Origin: Psychrobacter sp.
Lineage (GTDB): Bacteria > Pseudomonadota > Gammaproteobacteria > Pseudomonadales > Moraxellaceae
Direction of reading: 5' to 3'
Length of the DNA stretch: 16,482 nt
NCBI GenBank assembly: GCA_029264635.1
Contig: JARIAA010000175.1
Coordinates: 1-16,482 of the forward strand
This document shows positions 7,473 to 14,371 of this stretch, piece after piece; position 1 is the first letter of the stretch, and each line of letters opens with the position of its first letter. The position numbers and the translations under genes are program-made. The notes beneath the pieces are model-generated. The model was given only the letters and a program-made list of their open reading frames with translations, was not told the DNA's origin and searched no databases.

Positions 7473-7910
7473 TTACGCTTGTAAACTTTGCACCCACTGG
7501 ACAATCTGTCCGCTCGGTAAGGCTCCTGATTGGCGCGCCACTTCTTTACCATTTTTAAAAGCCACCATCGTTGGCAAACTACGAATATTGTAAGGAGCAG
7601 CGGCCTGCTCATATTTATCAGTTTGCACTTTAGCAAAGACTACCTGAGGCAATTGACTGGCGGCCGTTTTAAATTGCGGTGCCATCATAAGACAGGGCTG
7701 ACACCAGCTCGCCCAAAAATCAACGATGGTCAGCACATCATTTTTTTGAATCACTTTATTGAGCGTTTGCGCGTTCAGCTCATGAGGACTACCGTCCAAT
7801 AGGGGCTGACTGCATTTACCGCAGTTTGGTGCCGCGTTTAACCGTGCTGCTGGTACGCGATTGGTCGCTTGGCAATGCGGACATACTACATGATGATCTT
7901 GTTCACTCAT
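7473..7910 (-). CDS. trxC: Thioredoxin 2 (zinc-finger thioredoxin) with WCQPC active site
   Basis: Cytosolic thioredoxin of 145 residues with the N-terminal zinc motif that defines thioredoxin 2: Cys10, Cys13 (CPHC) and Cys30, Cys33 (CGKC). The thioredoxin fold follows, with DFWASWCQPC at 64-73 and cis-Pro113 in SLPT. The redox pair is Cys70/Cys73, but the dipeptide between them is Gln-Pro instead of the usual Gly-Pro. The codon at 7698-7700 clearly reads CAG, so this is not a translation slip. An AGGAG ribosome site sits 6 bases before the ATG. A perfect TATAAT (minus strand, 7977-7982) lies about 70 bases upstream, without a good -35. It follows the persulfide-dioxygenase-like gene by 89 bases and may belong to the same sulfur/thiol stress response. 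Confidence 0.92.
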   Translation of the reverse strand: MSEQDHHVVCPHCQATNRVPAARLNAAPNCGKCSQPLLDGSPHELNAQTLNKVIQKNDVLTIVDFWASWCQPCLMMAPQFKTAASQLPQVVFAKVQTDKYEQAAAPYNIRSLPTMVAFKNGKEVARQSGALPSGQIVQWVQSLQA

Positions 7911-7999
7911 TATAAACTCCTGACTACTGATTCTATTTGGTTTTATTTAAACGGTTTACAGCCTCTTATTCAAGATATTATACCCCTATCACTACTGAG

Positions 8000-8872
8000 T
8001 CATGAGCCAAGGACGTTAATCGGCACTTTTAAATAACGAGTACCATTGTCCTCTGGTTTTGGCAGGTGACCTGCATCGATATTGACCTGTACTGACGGTA
8101 TGATCAGGCGCGGCATCTCAAGGGTTGCATCACGGCGCTCGCGCATCTGCACAAATTCGGCCTCATTGATACCGTCTTTGACATGAATGTTCCCCAGTTT
8201 TTGTGCAGCAACGGTAGTCGTTGGACAATGTTGACGGCCTTGGCTTGGATAGTCATGACATAGATATATCATCGTATCTTCAGGGAGTGCCAATATTTTT
8301 TGGATGGAGTGATACAAGGTTTTAGCGTCTCCACCTGGAAAATCGCAGCGCGCTGTCCCTACATCTGGGGCAAACAAGGTATCGCCAACGAAGACGACGG
8401 TTTTTTCGCTATCCGTCGCTATGTACGCCATATCAGCTGGCGTATGCCCAGGCACATGCATGACTGTAATGGTGATGGAACCAAGCGCAAGCACCGTATC
8501 TTCGTCTGTCAAAATATCAAACTGGCTAGCATCGGTATGAAAACTGGTATCTAAATTAAATATTTGTTTAAATATTTTTTGTACCTCGGTGATAGACTTT
8601 CCTATGACCAGTTGTCCACCAAGGCGCTCTTTTACGTGTATGGCGGCCGATAAATGATCTGCATGTGCATGGGTTTCGATAATATAAACCAGCTCCCAGT
8701 GATGCTCACCCACAAAATCAATTACTTCATCAATGCTACCTGTACCAGTACTTCCTGACTTAGGATCAAAGTCCAGCACTGGGTCTATAATGGCACAAAG
8801 CTGTTGCTGAACGTCTACAAGTACATGAGTATAAGTCTCTGTATCGCTATGTAAAAAAGAATGAACTTGCAT
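8000..8872 (-). CDS. Persulfide-dioxygenase-like MBL-fold protein (ETHE1/Blh type)
   Basis: Metallo-beta-lactamase-fold protein of 290 residues of the ETHE1/Blh group, whose characterised members oxidise glutathione persulfide to sulfite and glutathione using one Fe(II). The ligands are visible: THAHADH at 67-73 (His68, His70, Asp72, His73), His143 in PGHTPAD, Asp164 in VGDTLF and His206 in CHDYP. VGTARCDFPGGDA at 171-183 is characteristic of persulfide dioxygenases. In Blh proteins this domain is fused behind a DUF442 domain; here it stands alone, and DUF442 genes are found separately at 11521-12261. No signal peptide, so cytosolic. GAGG lies 5 bases before the ATG. It is divergent from a BigR-type repressor, with a perfect inverted repeat 22 bases upstream of its start, so repression by that protein is likely. 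Confidence 0.85.
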   Translation of the reverse strand: MQVHSFLHSDTETYTHVLVDVQQQLCAIIDPVLDFDPKSGSTGTGSIDEVIDFVGEHHWELVYIIETHAHADHLSAAIHVKERLGGQLVIGKSITEVQKIFKQIFNLDTSFHTDASQFDILTDEDTVLALGSITITVMHVPGHTPADMAYIATDSEKTVVFVGDTLFAPDVGTARCDFPGGDAKTLYHSIQKILALPEDTMIYLCHDYPSQGRQHCPTTTVAAQKLGNIHVKDGINEAEFVQMRERRDATLEMPRLIIPSVQVNIDAGHLPKPEDNGTRYLKVPINVLGS

Positions 8873-8893
8873 AAACGCCTCGCTACCTTTACA

Positions 8894-8911
8894 TGAATAT
8901 TTTAATATTCA
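8894..8911. promoter_or_regulatory. Perfect inverted repeat, candidate ArsR/BigR operator
   Basis: TGAATATT-TT-AATATTCA is an 18-base perfect palindrome with a 2-base centre. It sits 22 bases before the dioxygenase-like start codon, where the -10 region or the transcription start would be. Symmetric AT-rich sites of this size suit a dimeric winged-helix ArsR protein. Which protein binds is inferred from position only. Confidence 0.5.
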
Positions 8912-9017
8912 GATAATTATTAAGTATAATATTTAGTCGTATATCATATTTATAACTGAGTACGATTGCACAGCTACTACTCAATTAGAGATATCACTAT
9001 AGCAACCATATTACAAT

Positions 9018-9048
9018 TTATCAATTTATATAATGTAAATATTGATAA
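9018..9048. promoter_or_regulatory. Long inverted repeat upstream of the ArsR gene, candidate operator
   Basis: TTATCAAT (9018-9025) and ATTGATAA (9041-9048) are perfect 8-base arms around a 15-base centre that itself contains the partly symmetric TTATATAATGTAAAT. It lies upstream of a weak promoter candidate for the repressor gene (TTGATA 9062-9067, 17 bases, CATATA 9085-9090). Autorepression through this site is plausible. Confidence 0.45.
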
Positions 9049-9265
9049 CTTGCTAAAATATTTGATATCGTTGATAATTAACTACATATAACCCTTTCTC
9101 ATTTATAGTAACTGTACCTTTAGCAACCGTACATTTAGCATCATCTTATATAAGGAACTCGCTCTGACAACCTCTATTTTAGCATTAGGTGTATCGACGA
9201 TTGATCCTGCTAGTAATCTGCCGCAGTCTACAGCAGACTTTGCACCTAAAGATCTTGCCAAACAG

Positions 9266-9556
9266 ATGCAACAAGCATCGATGCAAGCCAGCCAATTACT
9301 CAAGTCGCTCTCACATCCTGACCGCCTATTACTACTTTGTCAGCTGACGCAAGGAGAATACTGCGTTGGCGAGCTTGAGGGCTTAGTCGGTGTTGGGCAA
9401 CCGAGCCTGTCGCAGCAGCTAGGTATTCTTCGTAAAGATGGACTGGTCACGACACGGCGCGAAGGTAAGCAGATCTATTATAGTATCGCAAGTGACGATG
9501 CGTTGGCAGTATTAGAGCTACTCTATCAACGCTTCTGTGCTAAAACAGAACCATAA
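9266..9556 (+). CDS. bigR: ArsR-family repressor, BigR/SqrR-type persulfide sensor
   Basis: Winged-helix repressor of 96 residues from the ATG at 9266. Helix SLSHPDRLLLLCQLTQGEYC, recognition segment VGELEGLVGVGQPSLSQQLG and wing TTRREGKQIYYSI are clear ArsR features. Cys25 and Cys91 are 66 residues apart, the same spacing as the redox pair of SqrR (Cys41/Cys107) and BigR (Cys42/Cys108), whose tetrasulfide or disulfide formation releases DNA; no metal-site cysteine motif is seen. The reading frame stays open upstream: CTG at 9164, in frame and 7 bases after an AAGGA site, would add 34 residues, whereas the ATG at 9266 has no visible ribosome site. The start is thus uncertain; 9266 is the conservative choice. 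It is divergent from the dioxygenase-like gene and followed after 53 bases by the SulP gene. Confidence 0.88.
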   Translation: MQQASMQASQLLKSLSHPDRLLLLCQLTQGEYCVGELEGLVGVGQPSLSQQLGILRKDGLVTTRREGKQIYYSIASDDALAVLELLYQRFCAKTEP

Positions 9557-9609
9557 CATGCGCCTGAGTCTTTAAGGTAATATGCTTTTTATGATGATGA
9601 CATACTGAT

Positions 9610-11319
9610 ATGCCCTCCATCGCTGCTCGCTTGCTTCCTGCTTGGCTACGTCAATACCCGCTGGCTTCTTTGCCAACGGATGTTGTTGCAGGCCTTGTGG
9701 TAGGCGTATTAGTCATACCGCAAAGCTTGGGTTATGCAGTACTGGCAGGATTGCCACCTGTTTATGGTTTGTATGCCGCGATTGTACCTGTTCTCGTGTA
9801 TGCATGGATTGGCTCTAGCAATGTACAAGCCGTCGGACCAGTCGCTATTACCGCCATCATGACGGCCAGTAGCCTCATACCTTATGCTGGGCAAGGCGCT
9901 GAACAGTATGCGCTAATGGCCAGTTTATTAGCATTCATGGTGGGTGCACTTTTATGGATTGCAGGACGGCTCAAACTTGGCTGGATTATGCAGTTTATCA
10001 GTCGCGGCGTATCAGCTGGTTTTGTCAGCGGCGCTGCCGTGTTAATCTTTATCAGCCAGCTCAAGTATCTGACTGATATTCCAATCACAGGAAGCAGCTT
10101 ACTGGGTTATTTATCTACTATGCAGATGTACGCGCGTCAGCTGCATCCGCCAACCTTGCTCATTGGCGTTATTGCCTTTACGCTGCTAATTGCCAACCGT
10201 TATGGCAGTCAATGGGTATGGCAAACTTGGTTATCACCGTCTTATGCCAAATGGGCAGAGCGCTTGTTTCCACTCATCTTACTGAGTATTGCCATTATCC
10301 TTAGTCTGTCATTGCACTGGAATGCACAGGGCGTATCTATCATCGGCAGTATTCCGCAAGGTCTACCAAGCTTTACGTTGCCCTATATACCAGATTTTCA
10401 AGAAGCGCTAAAACTATTACCAACCGCAGGTCTGATGGCGCTTATTATCTTTGTCTCCAGCAGCTCAGTTGCGAGCACCTACGCACGTCAGCGCGGTGAA
10501 ACCTTTGACGCCAATCGTGAGCTGACTGGGCTTGGGCTGGCTAATCTTGCAGGCGGGCTCTTTCAAAGTTTTGCGGTGGCAGGTGGTTTTTCGCGGACAG
10601 CCATCAATGCTGACTCAGGAGCGAAGACGCCACTTGCTAGCCTTGTGACCGTATTAGTCATGATCGCAGCACTGCTAGCATTTGGTAATATGCTTGCGCC
10701 CCTGCCCTATGCGCTGCTTGGCGCGACCATCATGGCCTCTATTATTGGTCTGATTGATATCGCAACTTTGAAAGACGCTTGGCATAGGGATCGTTTAGAT
10801 GCGGCCAGTTTTATAGCGGCGTTCCTTGGCGTGCTGGTATTTGGCCTTAATACCGGTCTAGTTATCGGCCTCATGGTGTCATTTGCCAGTCTTATTTTGC
10901 AATCAAGCAATCCACATGTGGCTATCGTTGGTCAATTAGGCAGTACTGGTCACTTTCGCAATATTAATCGTCATGATGTAACGACTTTTAGCAATTTATT
11001 ACTCTTACGTATCGATGAGAGCTTGTTTTTCGGTAATAGTGAATCCGTACATCGTCGTATCTTAAAGGCCTTACAACAGTATCCAGAAGCACATGAGCTT
11101 ATTTTAATTATGGCAGCAGTTAACCACATCGATCTAACTGCACAAGAGATGCTGATCACATTAAATAAAGAGCTTATAGATCAAGACAAACGTTTACATT
11201 TTAGCTTTATTAAGGGACCGGTCATGGATATCATTGAGCGTACACCGCTCATTACTGAGCTATCAGGGCAGGTTTATCTCAGTACACTTGAGGCTACTGA
11301 TACGCTAAAAACTGCTTAG
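9610..11319 (+). CDS. SulP-family inorganic anion transporter with STAS domain
   Basis: Inner-membrane transporter of 569 residues. The hydrophobic SulP domain (about 20-430, ten or more helices) contains the family signature PQSLGYAVLAGLPPVYG at 37-53 and GPVAITAIM at about 76-84. The cytosolic STAS domain (about 434-560) has LLLRIDESLFFGNSE and FIKGPVMDIIERTPLI. SulP proteins carry sulfate, bicarbonate, dicarboxylates or related anions. Position directly behind a BigR-type repressor suggests handling of sulfite, thiosulfate or sulfate from persulfide oxidation (inference). The ATG at 9610 lacks a clear ribosome site; translation may be coupled to the gene upstream, 53 bases away. No clear terminator follows within the next 200 bases. 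Confidence 0.9.
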   Translation: MPSIAARLLPAWLRQYPLASLPTDVVAGLVVGVLVIPQSLGYAVLAGLPPVYGLYAAIVPVLVYAWIGSSNVQAVGPVAITAIMTASSLIPYAGQGAEQYALMASLLAFMVGALLWIAGRLKLGWIMQFISRGVSAGFVSGAAVLIFISQLKYLTDIPITGSSLLGYLSTMQMYARQLHPPTLLIGVIAFTLLIANRYGSQWVWQTWLSPSYAKWAERLFPLILLSIAIILSLSLHWNAQGVSIIGSIPQGLPSFTLPYIPDFQEALKLLPTAGLMALIIFVSSSSVASTYARQRGETFDANRELTGLGLANLAGGLFQSFAVAGGFSRTAINADSGAKTPLASLVTVLVMIAALLAFGNMLAPLPYALLGATIMASIIGLIDIATLKDAWHRDRLDAASFIAAFLGVLVFGLNTGLVIGLMVSFASLILQSSNPHVAIVGQLGSTGHFRNINRHDVTTFSNLLLLRIDESLFFGNSESVHRRILKALQQYPEAHELILIMAAVNHIDLTAQEMLITLNKELIDQDKRLHFSFIKGPVMDIIERTPLITELSGQVYLSTLEATDTLKTA

Positions 11320-11419
11320 CTTATTATTTATTTTGCGCTAAACACACAATGATGATTGTAGTGAACAACAAAAAATCGCTATGATAGAGACCACATTATG
11401 ATAATTTGTTTTATCAAGC

Positions 11420-11470
11420 CTATGAAGCAGACTTAAATAATGTAAACTTCGATGATATTGTGCTTCATAG
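11420..11470. repeat. 10-bp inverted repeat in the leader of the DUF442 pair
   Basis: CTATGAAGCA (11420-11429) and TGCTTCATAG (11461-11470) are perfectly complementary across a 31-base spacer. The spacer holds TTAAATAATGTAAA (11433-11446), a near copy of a motif upstream of the ArsR gene. It lies 50 bases before the first DUF442 start. No T-run follows directly, so it is more likely a regulatory site or RNA structure than a terminator. Confidence 0.45.
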
Positions 11471-11520
11471 TCTAATTAATACTTTTTTACCTTCTTTGAT
11501 AAACAGAACTGAATCTATTT

Positions 11521-11846
11521 ATGACCGATGATCTCACCATTTATAAGCAAATACATCCAAGCCAGTGTATCAAAATTGCAGAGCTTGGCTATCGCTCCGT
11601 GCTCAATATACGCCCTGATGCCGAAGCCATTATGCAGCCCAATAGCTGTGATCTAGCTGTTGCCACTAAAAAGGCGAACCTCATCTACCATCATCTGCCC
11701 TTTGATGATGAGCGCTTGAGTATGATGACATCGAGCAGTTTGCTGCCTTTTATCATGCAATGCCCAAACCCATATTGATGTTTTGTGGGACTGGGGCACG
11801 CGCCAAACTGCTTTACCAAAGTGCATTGATGCAAGGCTTGTTATAA
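11521..11846 (+). pseudogene. Frameshifted DUF442 (TIGR01244, rhodanese-like) gene
   Basis: The ATG frame reads a DUF442 N-terminal half (IHPSQCIKIAELGYRSVLNI, then RPD and ANLIYHHLPFDDE) but ends early at 11778. The rest continues in another frame: YDDIEQFAAFYHAMPKPILM, then FCGTGARAKLLYQSALMQGLL to TAA at 11844-11846. Adding one base between 11712 and 11713 joins the two as FDDEALEYDDIEQF and restores about 108 residues including the CxxGxR loop. A single-base deletion is the simplest explanation; a sequencing error cannot be excluded. The restored protein is a clear but distant paralog of the next gene. In the reading frame as given, the catalytic loop is lost. Confidence 0.8.
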
Positions 11847-11928
11847 CATTTATGTACCTATTTTAAAACGTCCTGTCTTTACTAAAGACCAATCACTCAA
11901 AATATATCATTCTAAAAAAGGAGCTTCT

Positions 11929-12261
11929 ATGAGCCATCAAATTAGCATTACTGGACAAATAACCCCTGACCAAGTACCTATGCTTGCCGAAAATGGTTTT
12001 AAAACCATTATCAATAACCGTCCTGATGGTGAAGAGCCAGGACAACCCACTAGCGCGGAGATTGAAGCGGCTGCTAAAGACGCAGGCCTTGTTTATAAAG
12101 AAGTGTCTTTTGCAGGGAGCGAGCTGAATCAAAACCATGTTGAAGAATTTGCTGATTTCTTTAATCAAGCAGAGCAGCCTATTTTGATATTTTGCCGTAC
12201 AGGCAATCGCTCGACAGGGATTTATGAAGCCGCTAAGCGTATGGATTTATTGGATGATTGA
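11929..12261 (+). CDS. DUF442 / TIGR01244 rhodanese-phosphatase-fold protein, stand-alone Blh N-domain
   Basis: Cytosolic protein of 110 residues. QITPDQVPMLAENGFKTIIN, then NRPDGEEPGQPT and the active loop FCRTGNRS (Cys89 to Arg94, a six-residue CxxGxR loop as in rhodaneses), match DUF442/TIGR01244, the N-terminal half of Blh fusion proteins. Sulfur transfer to or from persulfides is the expected role; a phosphatase-like role is the alternative, since the fold is shared. The strong ribosome site AAAGGAG lies 7 bases before the ATG, and a terminator follows 33 bases after the stop. Together with the separate dioxygenase-like gene at 8000-8872, it supplies the other half of a Blh protein. Confidence 0.85.
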   Translation: MSHQISITGQITPDQVPMLAENGFKTIINNRPDGEEPGQPTSAEIEAAAKDAGLVYKEVSFAGSELNQNHVEEFADFFNQAEQPILIFCRTGNRSTGIYEAAKRMDLLDD

Positions 12262-12293
12262 GCTTAATCGAAACCAATTTCCTATTATTTAGC

Positions 12294-12331
12294 AAAAAAA
12301 CGCCCGTCCAGATGTTGGATGGGCGTTTTTT
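12294..12331 (+). terminator. Terminator after the DUF442 gene
   Basis: CGCCCGTCCA (12301-12310) pairs with TGGATGGGCG (12316-12325), one G-U pair, 5-base loop, followed by six T and preceded by seven A. Confidence 0.9.
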
Positions 12332-12520
12332 ATTGAGCAAAGAAAATAGCAATAGACAATTGTTTATCGAATGAATACTTGACTCAGACAGCTTTTTGTC
12401 CTGATATTCACTTTTACTCTGCTTTAGCTAAAACTATTGGCCTTTGAATTATGTGCTGGTAAAGGGTTGATATTGACGACATAATCAAACCCTACTTATA
12501 CCCCTCAATGAGAGTCTATT

Positions 12521-13267
12521 ATGCAAAAACCGCTACTTATCATCGGCAATAAAAATTACTCTTCTTGGTCATTACGGGCTTGGCTATTACTAAAAGCTTT
12601 TGAGATCGATTTTGACGAGCAGCTTATTGAACTGCTGCATTCGTCATCTAAACCGATTCTTGATGAGCATGCGCTAACCGGCAAAGTACCCGTTTTGGTC
12701 TATGGTCAAGGCGATAACAAGGTTACGGTCTGGGATACTTTGGCGATCGCTATGCATATTAACGACTATTTTACTGATAAAGATATTTGGACTGGACTCA
12801 AGAAGCCTAAAACCAAAGCGAAAGATGACAATCAAACCAGAATCCATAGCGCTTATTGCCAAAGCATCGTCGCTGAGATGCACTCAGGGTTGATGGGACT
12901 TCGTAGTGAGATGCCGATGAATATCAGGGCAACGGCAAAGATACAACCAAGTAGTGCTTGCTTGAGCGATATCACTCGTATAGAAGAGATATTTGCGGAT
13001 TGTTTAACGGGGCGTTCAGATAATAGCTATTTGTTTGGAGCATTCACAGCTGCCGATGCTTTTTTCGCACCCGTAGTACTACGCCTGCAAACTTACGCTG
13101 ATGCCTCAGATATCGTGCTAAAGCCCATTACTCAGCAATATTGCCAAACCATGCTCAACAATCCACATGTACAGTCTTGGATTAAAGATGCCCTAACAGA
13201 GACACGTATTATTAAAGAAGATGAAGCAGGTGACACTATTGCAGTCGCGGGCGTATTGGCTGATTAA
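12521..13267 (+). CDS. Glutathione S-transferase family protein
   Basis: GST-fold protein of 248 residues, cytosolic. The thioredoxin-like N-domain starts LLIIGNKNYSSWSLRAWLLL (Ser14-Ser17 region as likely catalytic serine), has cis-Pro57 in GKVPVLV and VWDT at 70-73 where GSTs bind the glutathione gamma-glutamyl group (usually E/D-S, here Asp72-Thr73). The helical C-domain carries FGAFTAADAFFAPVVLRL at about 172-189, typical of serine-type bacterial GSTs. The NYSSWSLRAW start is common in the YfcF-like bacterial GST group. The substrate is unknown. The ribosome site is weak (GAGAG). An inverted repeat just upstream (12464-12492) overlaps a possible promoter and may regulate it. Confidence 0.88.
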   Translation: MQKPLLIIGNKNYSSWSLRAWLLLKAFEIDFDEQLIELLHSSSKPILDEHALTGKVPVLVYGQGDNKVTVWDTLAIAMHINDYFTDKDIWTGLKKPKTKAKDDNQTRIHSAYCQSIVAEMHSGLMGLRSEMPMNIRATAKIQPSSACLSDITRIEEIFADCLTGRSDNSYLFGAFTAADAFFAPVVLRLQTYADASDIVLKPITQQYCQTMLNNPHVQSWIKDALTETRIIKEDEAGDTIAVAGVLAD

Positions 13268-13346
13268 AGAGTTAACAATCTGACGGTCTCATTAATAGTT
13301 TAAATGACTGAGTAGTTTGTAGGATATAACACTATAGACTGCTATA

Positions 13347-13401
13347 AAGTTTAAGATTAAACAAGCACAAGGAATGTGAGATATGTAAAAATCTTAAACT
13401 T
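13347..13401. repeat. 12-bp perfect inverted repeat in the leader of the BASS transporter
   Basis: AAGTTTAAGATT (13347-13358) and AATCTTAAACTT (13390-13401) are perfectly complementary across a 31-base spacer that contains a smaller hairpin, CACA-aggaa-TGTG. The right arm ends 35 bases before the ATG. No T-run follows, so this looks like an operator pair or a structured 5' leader. Its role is unknown. Confidence 0.5.
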
Positions 13402-13436
13402 ATGCTTACGACTCTCAAACTTACAAGGATTGTTTC

Positions 13437-14297
13437 ATGAGTGATATTGCATTTGCGTTACTGCCACTAGCACTGGCTTATATTATGTTTACCCTAGGGG
13501 CAGGGTTGAAGCTTAGCGACTTTAAGGTTCTCATCCATCATCCCAAAGCGTTTTTTGTAGGTTTAGTGAATCAAGTTATTTTTGTGCCTTTGGTTGCATT
13601 AGCTGTCGTATTAGTCATGGCACCACCGCCTGCTATCGCCTTTGGTATCATGCTGGTTAGTTTTTGTCCGGGCGGTGTGACCAGCAATATGCTCACCTAT
13701 TATGCTAAGGGTAACGTAGCGCTTTCAGTGGCACTCACTGGCGTGGTCAGCTTGCTATCAGTTATCACCTTGCCTGTTTTAATTACGCTGGCTTTTAACC
13801 ATTTTATGCAGGATCAGGCAGGCTCTATTAGTGCCGTAAAAATAGGTATCGTGATGTTCTTGTTGACGGCATTACCCGTTACTCTTGGTATGCTGGCTCG
13901 CTATAAATTCCCTGACTTTATGGCACGTAAAAGCGGTGTGCTTAATGGATTAGCCAGTGTTTTTTTTGTACTAATCGTCGTCGCCGCTATTGCTTATAAT
14001 TGGGAGCTACTAAAATCACAAGTCGCGCTAATCGGGCTGGAGCTTGTCTTTATTATCGTGATTTTATTTGCTTTAAGTATTTTGACTTCTAGAGTCCTAA
14101 AGCTTAATTGGTTCGATACCAAGACGATTTCGATAGAAACCAGTATTCAAAACAGTACGACGGCGATTACCTTAGCCCCTATCATTATGGGAACGGCCAC
14201 GGGTTTGCCTGCTATTGCCTTGCCAGCGGCTTTGTACGGCGTACTTATGTATGTTGTTGCCTTGCCTGTGATTGCTTTTATTAGGAATAAGAACTGA
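13437..14297 (+). CDS. Bile acid:sodium symporter (BASS/SBF) family transporter
   Basis: Inner-membrane transporter of 286 residues with about nine to ten helices covering most of the chain. The family features VSFCPGGVTSNMLTYYAKGN at 74-93 and ETSIQNSTTAITLAP at 234-248 form the two discontinuous core regions that bind sodium and substrate in bacterial ASBT homologues. Bacterial members import organic acids, bile salts or pantothenate-like compounds in exchange for a sodium gradient; the substrate here cannot be told. AAGGA lies 8 bases before the ATG. The preceding 169 bases hold a perfect 12-bp inverted repeat that may control it. No terminator with a T-run is seen after the stop before the convergent gene. 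Confidence 0.88.
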   Translation: MSDIAFALLPLALAYIMFTLGAGLKLSDFKVLIHHPKAFFVGLVNQVIFVPLVALAVVLVMAPPPAIAFGIMLVSFCPGGVTSNMLTYYAKGNVALSVALTGVVSLLSVITLPVLITLAFNHFMQDQAGSISAVKIGIVMFLLTALPVTLGMLARYKFPDFMARKSGVLNGLASVFFVLIVVAAIAYNWELLKSQVALIGLELVFIIVILFALSILTSRVLKLNWFDTKTISIETSIQNSTTAITLAPIIMGTATGLPAIALPAALYGVLMYVVALPVIAFIRNKN

Positions 14298-14371
14298 TAG
14301 CGTTTAATCGTAATATTGACAAAAACTATTGATAGCGGGCCATTCATAATGTCAGCATATTTTTTGAAAAC

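Noticed and set aside
7226..7636. 136-residue open frame on the minus strand
   Set aside because: It overlaps the lipoprotein gene, a strong bidirectional terminator and the 3' half of trxC, and its translation shows no protein-like pattern.
9103..9303. 66-residue open frame on the minus strand between the divergent genes
   Set aside because: It overlaps the repressor start and its leader; no ribosome site or family resemblance.
11320..11346. TTAGC / GCTAA repeat after the SulP stop as a terminator
   Set aside because: The stem is only 5 bp with a long AT-rich loop and no T-run.
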